A stretch of DNA of 64,000 nt from Coprenecus sp902388455 (GTDB taxonomy: Bacteria; Bacteroidota; Bacteroidia; Bacteroidales; UBA932). Position 1 is the stretch's first letter. Every line of letters begins with the position of its first letter. Below, piece after piece: positions 26,174 through 35,587 of this stretch. The position numbers and the translations under genes are program-made. The stretch spans positions 434,001 through 498,000 of the forward strand of contig OZ007032.1 in NCBI GenBank assembly GCA_963931615.1, in the 5' to 3' direction. The notes under the pieces were generated by a model. It saw nothing but the letters and a program-made list of their open reading frames with translations. It did no database searches and had not been told where the DNA came from.

Positions 26174-28867
26174 TTAAGGTTTCCACTGTTTCCAGTTGTT
26201 CTCTATTCCGGGGCCGCTGAGCAGTTCAGGTGTCTGTTCCATATTGTTGATCCAGACTGAACTTGACTGGACTTTCGCCTTGACGGCATCGTAGAGGTCC
26301 TGAATGGTGATGTCTCCGTATGAGTCCTTGAGCTGCTTCAGGAGGAAGTATGTGAACATACCGTGCTGCTTTTCCTGATATGGCATGGACCGCTGTGTGG
26401 CGGAGGAGGCTGTCATTACGACCAGATTGCCCTTGATGGGGGTTTCCTTAGGCTGGATGATGATACCGCGGCCGACTCCGCTGTAGCATGCGTCGAGGAA
26501 TACCATTGTCCTTTTTGCACCGCTTTCACTGAGAGTCGCGTACATGTCTTCTAGCCTGATGCCCTCAGCAGGGGATGTGGTGCTGACATCCACGGGGATG
26601 AGGAAGCAGTCCTTGGACGAACCGTCCACCTGACCGTGACCGGCATAGTAGACGTAGATTTCCACCTGTCCGGGATTGAGACTTGCTATACGTGATATCT
26701 TGTTGATATTGAAATTCATCTGTGAGTATGTGGCGTTTTTGAGAAGGATGATGTTGTTCTCAGGTACGCCGAGGATGTTCTTTGCATATTCGCTGAAAGT
26801 CTCTGCATCGGATACGGCGAAGTCCACATTGGGCTCATATAGTGTCTGCTGCTTGAAGGAGTTATAGTCCTCGTTGCCGATAACCAGGGCGAATTTGTTG
26901 TTGTCAGGGTCTTTGATTCTGGTCAGTCCGGACAGAAGTTCGGACTGCTGGGCACTGCCTGCAGCGGGAGCCGAGACATTACTGGGTGAAGTGGTTTCAG
27001 GAACGCCTGATGCTCCGGATACCTGCTGAGCCTGTGCCATGTAGGCAGGCATAGAGTAGGCGGAACCGCCTCCCAGGACATTTACGGCCAGGTTCATCTT
27101 TCCGGTTTCGAACATCATGTATTTGACGTCCGTGTGCTTCTTCGTATAGTCTGTAACTGTCGCAACGATGGACAGCTGTCCGGAGGTCGAGACTGTGGTG
27201 TCCAGATAGAATGTCTGCTTGTATTCCTTCGTGTCTCCGGGATTGATGTCCCCAAGCCGGATGACAGAGGCGGATGCGTTGATTCCGGAGGGCCACCTCA
27301 TGGTGACAGTTACGTCTTTCGCTATGTCAGAACCCTCGTTGATGACAGTAAATTCTACGAGAGCGCTTTTGCCTGGAGCGATTACGGAGTGGTCAGGTGT
27401 GTGGACCCAGTAGTTGGCCAGCAGAGGCTCGCACTGGTTGATGCCGAGAGCAGGGAAGGACATGGAGGAGTTGGTTGCCAGGAATTGATTGTCTGCTAGT
27501 GCTTTAAAGCTGACATTGATGTCCTCGGACACCAGGTCCAGGTTGGACTGTCCTTCGAATGACACAGTTGTGGTTTCTCCAGGCATAATGCGCGGAACGT
27601 TAATCGAGTTGGATGCATAGTTGAACCACATGGCCTGTTCTGCCTCTCCTGATAAGGTGATGGAGGCTTTCTCGACAGGCTCCTTGCCATAGTTTTTTAG
27701 TTCTACGTTGAGAAGAAATTTCTCACCGGATTCCACTTTTCCGTTCCCATTGTGGTCGGCCAGAGTAACACTCTCGATTCTGAGGTCCGGCCATGTTTCG
27801 TTGGCATAGCTCTGGCGGATTATGCCCTGACGTCCTCCGTACGCGACGTAGGCGAGGCCGTCATTGAAGTCGGAGGTGTAAGAGAATATGGTGTCGATGA
27901 TGATTTTTCCGGTGGGATTGATGAATCCATATTTGCCGTTTATGCATACCCATGCCTTGCCTTCCGAAAAGTTTCCGGCAGCCGTGCATTCCTCGGGCAA
28001 GTTGACAGCAGTAGTGCCGTTCGGACGGATATATTTGAGCCGGCCGTTGGAGGTCTGGACTAGAGCTACTCCTTCCTGGAAAGCGGATACTTTCGTGTAG
28101 CTGGAGGGGAGGAGTGAGTAGCGTCCTTTCTCGTACTTGATGAAGAAGTATTTCTCACCTTGTTTAAGGAACCCGCTGCCGTAGTTGTTGGACAGGTATA
28201 TGTTGTCAGCCGTAAAAGGGAAGTCGAGCGCCTGCCGTTTGCCTTTGGCATTGATGGAGAAGTGGCGTCCGTTGATGGTTACCAGGGCTTTCTCTCCGAA
28301 GAAGTCGCTGGCCTGATCGAATATAGGCTCTATTGCGAAGAATCCGCGGCTGTCGATGTACCCATAACGGTCCTGTCCACGCACTTTTTTCTTTACTCTG
28401 GCAAGACCGTTGCTGTAGGAGTGGAAAGTCATGTCGGAGGGCAGGCCCTGAACTTTGCCGTTGGAATTGATGTAGTACCAGCTTTTGTCGATGGCGGCCA
28501 GCGCTACGTTGTTGGAGAACGGTGCGATGGTATCGTAGATGCACTTGAACACCTCACGTCCGGTAGGAGTGATTACGCCCCATTTGCCGTCTTTCTTGAC
28601 TATGGCAAGGCCGTTGGAAAAGTCCTTTACTTCCTCGTATTCGGCAGGAATGACGACGTTGCCTTTTACATCCTCATATCCCCATTTGCCGGCTTCGTAG
28701 AAAGCGGCAAAGTCATCGGAGTAGGGACGCTGGCTCTGTCCGTGGACAGTGCGGATCCACTTGAATGAGCTGGTGGCTGGGTGGAATGTCTCGGTCTGGG
28801 CCCGAAGCATGAATGCTCCGGTAGGCAGAACCAGCAGCGATAAGATTATTGCTGTAATATTTTTCAT
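26174..28867 (-). CDS. WG-repeat protein with C-terminal caspase-like (C14) peptidase
   Basis: 897 residues with a signal peptide ending in RAQ, so exported. About 40-370 hold WG beta-repeats (KWGYEDVKGNVVIPAEYEEV, KWGVITPTGREVF, KYGFINPTGKI). About 375-620 look like CARDB/Ig-type beta domains (VESGEKFLLNVELKNYG). After a linker, about 655-890 form a caspase-hemoglobinase fold with catalytic His744 in YYAGHG and Cys794 in LDACYSG. Both catalytic residues are present, so it should be an active cysteine protease of the metacaspase/gingipain clan. Likely role: processing envelope or surface proteins, perhaps the lipoproteins of the same unit. The target is unknown. Confidence 0.85.
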   Translation of the reverse strand: MKNITAIILSLLVLPTGAFMLRAQTETFHPATSSFKWIRTVHGQSQRPYSDDFAAFYEAGKWGYEDVKGNVVIPAEYEEVKDFSNGLAIVKKDGKWGVITPTGREVFKCIYDTIAPFSNNVALAAIDKSWYYINSNGKVQGLPSDMTFHSYSNGLARVKKKVRGQDRYGYIDSRGFFAIEPIFDQASDFFGEKALVTINGRHFSINAKGKRQALDFPFTADNIYLSNNYGSGFLKQGEKYFFIKYEKGRYSLLPSSYTKVSAFQEGVALVQTSNGRLKYIRPNGTTAVNLPEECTAAGNFSEGKAWVCINGKYGFINPTGKIIIDTIFSYTSDFNDGLAYVAYGGRQGIIRQSYANETWPDLRIESVTLADHNGNGKVESGEKFLLNVELKNYGKEPVEKASITLSGEAEQAMWFNYASNSINVPRIMPGETTTVSFEGQSNLDLVSEDINVSFKALADNQFLATNSSMSFPALGINQCEPLLANYWVHTPDHSVIAPGKSALVEFTVINEGSDIAKDVTVTMRWPSGINASASVIRLGDINPGDTKEYKQTFYLDTTVSTSGQLSIVATVTDYTKKHTDVKYMMFETGKMNLAVNVLGGGSAYSMPAYMAQAQQVSGASGVPETTSPSNVSAPAAGSAQQSELLSGLTRIKDPDNNKFALVIGNEDYNSFKQQTLYEPNVDFAVSDAETFSEYAKNILGVPENNIILLKNATYSQMNFNINKISRIASLNPGQVEIYVYYAGHGQVDGSSKDCFLIPVDVSTTSPAEGIRLEDMYATLSESGAKRTMVFLDACYSGVGRGIIIQPKETPIKGNLVVMTASSATQRSMPYQEKQHGMFTYFLLKQLKDSYGDITIQDLYDAVKAKVQSSSVWINNMEQTPELLSGPGIENNWKQWKP

Positions 28868-28893
28868 AGATAGATGTGTTTTTATTTTTCCTG

Positions 28894-29697
28894 TTACTGT
28901 ACCACTATGGCTTCACGCCATGCCGCCCTCTCGTCTGCCGGGATGGCGTATATCCATTTCAGGACAGTTTCAAATGTGATTGTATTGTCAATGAACGGGA
29001 TGTCCCTTTTGGTCGCGACGGCAATCAGATTGATGGTCTCGAATTTCTTGGATTTGTCCAGTTTTTCCATGATGTATTCCATGTTCTCATTTGTGGGAAA
29101 CTGGTAATCGGTCTCTTTGCGGAAGATTTTTTTAGCCTCGTACTGGTTGGGGTATATAACCGAGCCGCCGTTGTCATCGAACCAGAACAGGTGCATGTAG
29201 GCGTCCTGCCCGTAAATCTTTGCTGTAAAGGTCAGGCGGTCTCCTTCTCCATAGATAGTCTGGGGCTGGGTGATATCCAGGACGAATGTCGGATCTATCT
29301 CGCCTCCCCGCTTTACATCCGCGTCAATAGTGGCGACTGCATAGCGTTTACCGTCCGTGACTTCCTCAGAATACTGGACATCACGGATATTGATGAATCC
29401 GTCAACCTGCAATGTCGTCATTCTGGAAAGTACCTGGCTGAACTCGCTGCCGTCATCCTGACTGATCAGTCCTGTCACGCTCCAAAGTTTCTCAGGTACT
29501 CCGGCTTTGCGGAGCGCCTCTGTCTTGGCATTCTGAAGAGCCTTCTGCTCAGCTTCTTCCAAAGTGATATGACGGGAAATCTCACACTTGCCGACAGCTC
29601 CTCTGACTCTCTTGGACTGAGACTGGGCCATGGCATTGAATGTGTTTCCTGCTATGAGGAACAGGGACAGTGCAAAAACAATTTTTGAAATTTTCAT
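28894..29697 (-). CDS. DUF4384 domain protein, exported
   Basis: 267 residues with signal peptide ending in AMAQ. The N-terminal half (about 40-125) has an LPP20-like alpha/beta pattern (ITLEEAEQKALQNAKTEALRKAG). The C-terminal half matches DUF4384: GDRLTFTAKI, YMHLFWFDDNGGSVIYPN. DUF4384 domains often occur with kinases or caspase-like proteins in envelope sensing systems, but no function is proven. It is the first gene of the apparent six-gene unit, directly behind a likely promoter and 26 nt before the caspase-like gene, so the two probably work together. Confidence 0.75.
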   Translation of the reverse strand: MKISKIVFALSLFLIAGNTFNAMAQSQSKRVRGAVGKCEISRHITLEEAEQKALQNAKTEALRKAGVPEKLWSVTGLISQDDGSEFSQVLSRMTTLQVDGFINIRDVQYSEEVTDGKRYAVATIDADVKRGGEIDPTFVLDITQPQTIYGEGDRLTFTAKIYGQDAYMHLFWFDDNGGSVIYPNQYEAKKIFRKETDYQFPTNENMEYIMEKLDKSKKFETINLIAVATKRDIPFIDNTITFETVLKWIYAIPADERAAWREAIVVQ

Positions 29698-29715
29698 AAT
29701 TTACCTAATGAGCTG

Positions 29716-29746
29716 CAAAATTGGTAAATTTTTATGAGAATATCAA
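29716..29746 (-). promoter_or_regulatory. Likely promoter of the six-gene lipoprotein/caspase unit
   Basis: On the minus strand TTG (29746-29744), a 20-nt spacer and CAATTTTG (29723-29716), one base from TAnnTTTG. It lies between the tolC-like stop and the DUF4384 start and is the only good promoter-like site seen for the whole unit. Confidence 0.5.
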
Positions 29747-29755
29747 AATAGTTTG

Positions 29756-31216
29756 TTATAATTTCCCGATGGATTTTAAGTACTTGGTACAGGTAAGTTT
29801 GTAGTCTGCAACAGCCTCTATCCAGTCACAGTTGCATTTGCTCCATTGGGTCTGCGCTTCCAGTACGTTGACAAGTGTCTCCAACCCCAGTTCGTATTGG
29901 TCACGGCAGACTTTGAGGTTCTTTTCCGCGCTTTCCAAAGCACTGCGGGTCATACTGGCCTGAAGTGCGGCATCGGAAACAGCGAACAGGTTCTGGGCTC
30001 TCTCCAGTTCCATCAGCCCTGCCAGGCGGTCGAGTTCCTCCAGAGCCATCTCGTGCTCTTTCTTGGCAGACTGCACCTTGAGGTATCCTTCGCCCCAGGC
30101 GAAAATGGGAATCTTGAGAGTCGCCATGACCGTGAATCCGTCCTGGTTGAGGAGAACCTCGTCCTGGAGTTTCAGTCCGTGGGAATATCCGTAGCTGGCC
30201 ACGACTCCCAGCTGGGGGAGAAAGTCGGAGCGTACAAAACCTACGTTGCGCCGTTTCAGCTCTGCCTGTCTGACCAGAAGCTGGTAGTCTGCCCGTCCTT
30301 CCACTGTATCGGATTCAGAGTATATGGTTTCGGGCAGGAACTCCGTGCTGTCCAGGTCGAAACCGCTCTGGTCTACTTCAATCTTTGTGGTAAGAGGCAG
30401 TCCCAGGATGTGGCATAGATTCATCATGGCCAGACGCTGTCCGTTGCGGGCTTTGGAGAGCATGAGGGCGGCATTGTTCCGCTGTACTTCTACTTTCAGC
30501 AGGTCGGTTGATGTGGCCATGCCCACGTCTATGGCATTCTCAACGAAGGTGTACATGCTGTCTACTGTGCTGCTGAAGCTTTCGGCCGTTTCCAGCAGCC
30601 TGCAGGTTTTTACATACATCCAGTAGGCCTCGTCCACTGAGACTATGACCTCATCGGCCTTCAGCCTGGAGTTGAGGACTGCCATCTCCTTGCCTATGTC
30701 GGCCATCCGGTAGCCGGAAACGATTTTACCTCCCATGAATACGGGCTGAGTTACGGAAATCCCGGCCGTGAAGGTATTGGCAAGGTCCACGGACAGGGTC
30801 ATCGGAGGAATGACGGCGTACTGGTTGAAGACGGGTATGCCGTTGTTGTAGACGATGTTGCCGGCGGCGTCCTTCATCAGGTCCGGTACCAGGTTGCCGT
30901 AGACGTTCTTGTATATGGGCAGGGCTCCGCCGCTGAAATCGTAGTCAAATGAACTGGAGGTCCAGAGGTAGAGGCCGTAGGCGGAGAATTTGGGCAGGAA
31001 ATTGGTGATTACAGCCTTGCGGTCCAGTGCGGTCTTCTCTTCCATCAGCCTGGCGCTGCGCAGTACGGCACTGCTGTCCAGGGCAATGCTCCGGCACTGC
31101 TCCAGTGTGAGGAAGCGTTTCTGCGGCTGGGCCGTGGCTGCGGCAGGAAGCAGGAGGAGGGCAGCTGCAATCAGGCCCAGAATCTGGGTATATGCGGGTA
31201 AATGTCTCATGGTCAT
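29756..31216 (-). CDS. TolC family outer-membrane efflux channel
   Basis: 486 residues. A signal peptide (ends near ATAQ) is followed by a TolC-type repeat architecture: two long helical coiled-coil pairs and barrel strands (LTLEQCRSIALDSSAVLRSAR, then the internal repeat ELKRRNVGFVRSDFLPQLGV). It forms the exit duct of the tripartite pump encoded with the two genes upstream. The ATG overlaps the RND stop as ATGA, so translation is coupled; a second ATG lies 6 nt downstream. Confidence 0.9.
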   Translation of the reverse strand: MTMRHLPAYTQILGLIAAALLLLPAAATAQPQKRFLTLEQCRSIALDSSAVLRSARLMEEKTALDRKAVITNFLPKFSAYGLYLWTSSSFDYDFSGGALPIYKNVYGNLVPDLMKDAAGNIVYNNGIPVFNQYAVIPPMTLSVDLANTFTAGISVTQPVFMGGKIVSGYRMADIGKEMAVLNSRLKADEVIVSVDEAYWMYVKTCRLLETAESFSSTVDSMYTFVENAIDVGMATSTDLLKVEVQRNNAALMLSKARNGQRLAMMNLCHILGLPLTTKIEVDQSGFDLDSTEFLPETIYSESDTVEGRADYQLLVRQAELKRRNVGFVRSDFLPQLGVVASYGYSHGLKLQDEVLLNQDGFTVMATLKIPIFAWGEGYLKVQSAKKEHEMALEELDRLAGLMELERAQNLFAVSDAALQASMTRSALESAEKNLKVCRDQYELGLETLVNVLEAQTQWSKCNCDWIEAVADYKLTCTKYLKSIGKL

Positions 31217-34200
31217 GCCTTTTTAATCTTGAAGAACAATGAGTACAGTACGGGCAGGAAGACGAGGGTAATCAGGGTGCCCACCGTCAGTCCGCCCATG
31301 ATGGTCACCGCCAGCGAGCCGAAGAGCGGGTCGAAGAGCAGGGGCGCCATACCCAGGACGGTGGTCATCGAGGCCATCATCACGGGGCGCAGACGGGATA
31401 GGGTGGAGTCGACTACGGCCTTGTAGGGCTCGACCCCTAGGCTCAGCTGCCGGTCTATCTCGTCGATGAGGACGATGCCGTTCTTGATCATCATGCCGAT
31501 GATGCCCAGGCAGCCGACCATGGCCACGAAGCCGAAGCTCATGCCGGCGGCCAGCATGCCGAAGACTATGCCTATGGCCACCAGAGGCAGGCAGCAGACT
31601 ATGATAAGCGGCTTCCGGATGTCCTTGAACAGGGCTATCATGATCAGCAGCATGACCACTATCGCGTGCGGGAAGTACTTGAACAGGTAGCGGGTGGACT
31701 GCCGGCTGGCGTCGTATTCGCCCAGCCAGGTGAGGGTGTAGCCGTCGGGCAGCTCAATGGCCTCTATCCGGTCCTTGACGGCGTCGCGGGCCTGGGCTGC
31801 GGTGTATCCTGCGGTGTTATTGCACTGGGCCTTGATGGCCCTCTGTCCGTTATACCGGCAGATCTTGGGCTCGTTCCACTCGATGACGGTGCCTGAGGTT
31901 ATGGTGTTCAGGGGCAGGGGAGATACCAGCGCGTCGATGATGTCCGCCCGGCCGGTGGTGCCGGTCATCACTCCCTGGACGGTCTCCATGTTGGCTACCG
32001 ACGATACTGACGGCAGCAGTCCCCATACCGGGGTGTTGCGGATGCTCTCCACAGGCTCCCCGTCCATACCGGTGCTGCGGATATAGATGCCCAGCCTCTC
32101 GCCTCCCTCGTTGAGGGTGCCGCAGGGGATGCCCTCTGCCGCAGCCATCACGGAGATGCCGGCCGAGCTGCGTGAGATGCCTGCCTGACGGGCAGCCGCC
32201 TGGTCGTATTCCACCTTGACGGCCGGTACCATCGGAGACCAGTCGTCGGTCACTAACCAGGTGGCGTCGCTCTCCTCCATTATGGCCTGGGCCTGGGCGC
32301 AGAGGTCCTTGAGCACGGCGGGGTCAGGCCCCTGGAACATGGCCTCGACGGGGTAGGGGCGGTACATCAGGTTGTACTGCTTTACCCTGACGTAGGCCTC
32401 GGGGTAGGCGGCCATCAGCTCTTTCTGCATCCTGGGGATGCTCTCTATCATTTTGTCGTAGTCCTCATAATCGATGATCAGCTCTCCGTAGCTCAGCGAG
32501 GGGTCTGCGATGGCCCTTACTAAGCAGTACCGTCCCGGAGTGCCGCCGAGAGAGGTGACGACGTGATTGACATTGTCATCCTGACGGATATATGCCTCCA
32601 TTTCCTCTAAGTCCTTCTCTACCTTGCCGGGAGCGGTGCCCTCGGGCATGCGGTACTCGATGTAGAGCTGGTTGTAGGCCATGTCGGGGAAGAACATCTG
32701 GGGGATGTACTGATAGCACCATACGCTGCCGAGCACTAAGATGACGGCTATACCGACGGCGATGAGACGGTGTGAGAGCACGTGGTCCAGCACGCGGCGG
32801 AACCAGCGGTATATCTTCGAATCGAAGGGATCGACGCTTTCAGAGGCGGTTCCGCTGCCCTTGGGATAGCGCAGGGTCAGGTCGCAGTGGACCGGGACGT
32901 GGGTCAGGGCCAGCACCCAGCTCAGCAGCAGGGAGACGGCCAGGACGATGAAGAGGTCCCTCACGTAGGTTCCGGCCATGTCCGGGGACATGAATATCGG
33001 GAAAAATGCCAGTATGGCGATGACAGTGGCTCCGAGCAGGGGCATGGCCGTCTTCTTGCAGATGTTGGTCAGGCACTGTGGCTTGGGCACTCCCCGCTTC
33101 ATGTCCACGAGTATGCCGTCCACTATCACTATCGCGTTGTCCACCAGGATGCCCATCGCTACGATGAAGGAGCCGAGGGACACCCTCTGCAGGGTACCGT
33201 CCATCATGTCCAGGATGAAGAACGAGCCGAAGACTATCACCACTAAGCTGGTGGCTATGATGACTCCGCTGCGGAAGCCCATGGTCAGCATCAGCAGCAG
33301 GATGACTATTACGATGGATTCTATCAGGTTGACGATGAAGGTGTTGATGGAGCTGCCGACTATCTCGGGCTGGAAGAATACCTTGTGGAACTCCATGCCG
33401 GCGGGGACGGACTCAGCCTTGATCTCCTCTAACCTGGCCTCCACTTCCTTGCCTATCTTGATGATGTCGGTGCCGGACTCGGCTGAGATGAGCAGGCCGA
33501 TGGCCGGCTGTCCGTCGTACTTCATGGAGTTGCGCACGGGTGTCTGCCAGCCGTAGGTGACGTCGGCCACGTCGGAGAGCTTGAGCTGGTCGTCTTCATG
33601 GCCCTGGATGATGAGGTTGCGTATGTCCTCTATGCTTTCGTAGGCATCCCCCATCTCTATCTTCATCCTGCGGTCCGGGGTGTCGAAGTATCCGGAGTAG
33701 ATGACCGAGTTCTGGGAATTGAGGGTGGTCAGCAGCTCGGTGGGATGCACTCCGAGGTTGGCCATGCGGTCGGCCTTCATGTCGATGTTCACGCAGCGGG
33801 TGCGCTCTCCGTAGGTGATGGCCTTGGACACTCCCTCTATGTCGCTGAGCTCCCGGCAGACCATGTCGGCGTAGCGTCCGGCTTCCTCATACCCGTATCC
33901 GTCGAATGTCAGGGCGTAGAACATGCCGTAGACATCCCCGTAGTCGTCCATGACCATGACCTGCGCCGATGCGGGCAGGGATGCCTTGGCGTCATTGACC
34001 TTGCGGCGGAGCATGTCCCACTCCTGCTGGGTGTCGGAGTCGGGGGTAGTGGTCTTGAGGGTGACAGTGATGATGGCCATGTCGTCGAAAGACTGGGAGG
34101 TCACCGTCCCCACCTCGCTGATCCTGCGGATGGTCTCCTCGAGCGGGCGGGTTACCTCCAGTTCCGTCTCGTAGGCGGTCGCTCCGGGGTAGACGGCGGC

Positions 34201-34341
34201 CACCACTGCGACCTTGACCTTGATCTCCGGGTCTTCGAGCTTGCTCATGCTGTTGTAGGCAAATGCTCCGCCCACAACGAGGCAGATGAGCACCGCCACA
34301 ACCAGTATCCTGTTCTTCAGGGCGTATTCTGCTATGTTCAT
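31213..34341 (-). CDS. RND efflux transporter, AcrB/CzcA superfamily
   Basis: 1042 residues, the full RND length, with the expected 12 membrane helices in two repeats and two large periplasmic loops. Proton-relay positions are visible: GILVDNAIVIVDG in helix 4 (one Asp where AcrB has two) and MMIKNGIVLIDEI with Lys in helix 10. Together with the adaptor and the TolC protein it pumps compounds out of the cell. Substrate class is not clear from sequence; the helix 4 motif differs from metal-type CzcA proteins. The stop overlaps the tolC start. Confidence 0.92.
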   Translation of the reverse strand: MNIAEYALKNRILVVAVLICLVVGGAFAYNSMSKLEDPEIKVKVAVVAAVYPGATAYETELEVTRPLEETIRRISEVGTVTSQSFDDMAIITVTLKTTTPDSDTQQEWDMLRRKVNDAKASLPASAQVMVMDDYGDVYGMFYALTFDGYGYEEAGRYADMVCRELSDIEGVSKAITYGERTRCVNIDMKADRMANLGVHPTELLTTLNSQNSVIYSGYFDTPDRRMKIEMGDAYESIEDIRNLIIQGHEDDQLKLSDVADVTYGWQTPVRNSMKYDGQPAIGLLISAESGTDIIKIGKEVEARLEEIKAESVPAGMEFHKVFFQPEIVGSSINTFIVNLIESIVIVILLLMLTMGFRSGVIIATSLVVIVFGSFFILDMMDGTLQRVSLGSFIVAMGILVDNAIVIVDGILVDMKRGVPKPQCLTNICKKTAMPLLGATVIAILAFFPIFMSPDMAGTYVRDLFIVLAVSLLLSWVLALTHVPVHCDLTLRYPKGSGTASESVDPFDSKIYRWFRRVLDHVLSHRLIAVGIAVILVLGSVWCYQYIPQMFFPDMAYNQLYIEYRMPEGTAPGKVEKDLEEMEAYIRQDDNVNHVVTSLGGTPGRYCLVRAIADPSLSYGELIIDYEDYDKMIESIPRMQKELMAAYPEAYVRVKQYNLMYRPYPVEAMFQGPDPAVLKDLCAQAQAIMEESDATWLVTDDWSPMVPAVKVEYDQAAARQAGISRSSAGISVMAAAEGIPCGTLNEGGERLGIYIRSTGMDGEPVESIRNTPVWGLLPSVSSVANMETVQGVMTGTTGRADIIDALVSPLPLNTITSGTVIEWNEPKICRYNGQRAIKAQCNNTAGYTAAQARDAVKDRIEAIELPDGYTLTWLGEYDASRQSTRYLFKYFPHAIVVMLLIMIALFKDIRKPLIIVCCLPLVAIGIVFGMLAAGMSFGFVAMVGCLGIIGMMIKNGIVLIDEIDRQLSLGVEPYKAVVDSTLSRLRPVMMASMTTVLGMAPLLFDPLFGSLAVTIMGGLTVGTLITLVFLPVLYSLFFKIKKA

Positions 34342-34353
34342 GACTCCGTAGGT

Positions 34354-35454
34354 TTACAGAAGATTACCCGGGTTGGTGGCGGATTTGCCTGGGAGCACCT
34401 TGACCTGTGCTCCGTCCTTCAGGGAATTGACTCCGGCGGTTACGACTGTCTCTCCGGCCTTCAGTCCGGAGATGATGCGGGCGTTGCCGTCGCGGTCGAT
34501 GTCGTCGGCATTGACGGCCCGTCTCCGGATAGTGTTGTCCGGACCTACTGTCCATACGCAGGTCTCTCCCCTGTCCTCGAAGAGGGCTGTGGCCGGAATG
34601 CTGACCGTGCCGTTCTCATCCGTGCGGTACTCGATGCAGACTCCTGTGCTGATGCCGGAGTGGGGCAGGGTTCCGTCCGGTGCAGGACGGAGGGCGTAGC
34701 GGGCGGTGAAGAGCTGGTTGAGATTGGCCTTCTTGGTTATGTCGATGAGCCTGAGTTCAAATGTCTTTCCGGGATAGACGTCCACGGTGCACCAGCTGCG
34801 GACGGCCTTGTCGATATTGACGAAGTCATCCACGGGGATGTCTACCTTCACGATCGGGGCGCCGTCGCTGATGAGGGTGATTACCGGCATACCGGCCCCG
34901 ACCGTCTCGCCGGCCTCGAAGTGTACCTGCTGGACATAGCCGTCGAAAGGTGCGAGCATCTTCGTGTCATTGAGGGCGTTCTGGTGGGCGTGGTAGAGGG
35001 CGGTTATCTGCTCCAGGCCGTAGCGGGCCTTGTCGTAGTCATTCTGAGTCGCGCTGCCCCGGTCCGAGAGCTCGATGACCCTGCCGGCCTCGGCCTTGAC
35101 CTGCTCGTACTGGGCGGTGGTGGCGGCCAGCTGTATGGCGTAGTCGCGCTCCTCTATCTCAGCCAATGTGTCGCCCTGACGGACGTGTTGACCCTCGCGG
35201 AAGTGTACGGCGGCTACAGGACCGGCAACTCTGAATGACAGGTTGACATCCTTTGCCGGCTGAATCCGGCCCGGGTAGGTGACGGTGCGGGTGCTGCCGA
35301 TGCTCTGCGCCGCAGCTGTTCTGACATTGGCGACGGCAGCCGTCTTGTGCTCATCTTTGTGTCCTGTCTCATTGCTTCTGCATCCTGTTGCGGCGGCAGT
35401 TGCCAGGAGGACTGCCGCTGACAGGAAGATTGTGCCTCGTATGCGGTATCTCAT
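34354..35454 (-). CDS. RND efflux periplasmic adaptor (HlyD/AcrA-like lipoprotein)
   Basis: 366 residues. Signal peptide with lipobox ATGC, so lipid-anchored. The lipoyl/barrel-sandwich halves are visible (FREGQHVRQGDTLAEIEE and LAPFDGYVQQVHFEAGETV) on either side of a helical hairpin, with beta-barrel and membrane-proximal domains after. It links the RND pump to the TolC channel. It is the first gene of the operon and lies 12 nt before the RND gene. A 15-nt inverted repeat sits just upstream of its start. Confidence 0.9.
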   Translation of the reverse strand: MRYRIRGTIFLSAAVLLATAAATGCRSNETGHKDEHKTAAVANVRTAAAQSIGSTRTVTYPGRIQPAKDVNLSFRVAGPVAAVHFREGQHVRQGDTLAEIEERDYAIQLAATTAQYEQVKAEAGRVIELSDRGSATQNDYDKARYGLEQITALYHAHQNALNDTKMLAPFDGYVQQVHFEAGETVGAGMPVITLISDGAPIVKVDIPVDDFVNIDKAVRSWCTVDVYPGKTFELRLIDITKKANLNQLFTARYALRPAPDGTLPHSGISTGVCIEYRTDENGTVSIPATALFEDRGETCVWTVGPDNTIRRRAVNADDIDRDGNARIISGLKAGETVVTAGVNSLKDGAQVKVLPGKSATNPGNLL

Positions 35455-35476
35455 ATAATCGGTATTTTATCAGTAT

Positions 35477-35491
35477 TTAATAGCCTATTAA
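35477..35491. promoter_or_regulatory. Candidate operator: 7-1-7 inverted repeat before the efflux operon
   Basis: TTAATAG, one central base, CTATTAA: both arms match perfectly. It ends 23 bp upstream of the adaptor start codon, within the expected 5' leader or promoter. Dyads like this often bind TetR- or MarR-type repressors, but no such regulator gene is adjacent. Confidence 0.4.
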
Positions 35492-35587
35492 GGCGACAGT
35501 ATGTAGACCGCAAAAAATATACCAAGTCCTTGCTGATGTCAGCGCATCTGATTCCGCGTGTGATGTCTCCGGCTCCGTATGCGTGGG

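Noticed and set aside
33598..35238. 546-codon open frame on the plus strand opposite the RND pump and its adaptor
   Set aside because: It lies antisense to two clear genes with strong family matches, has low-complexity V/G/H-rich sequence, and no family motif, as expected from a codon-bias shadow.
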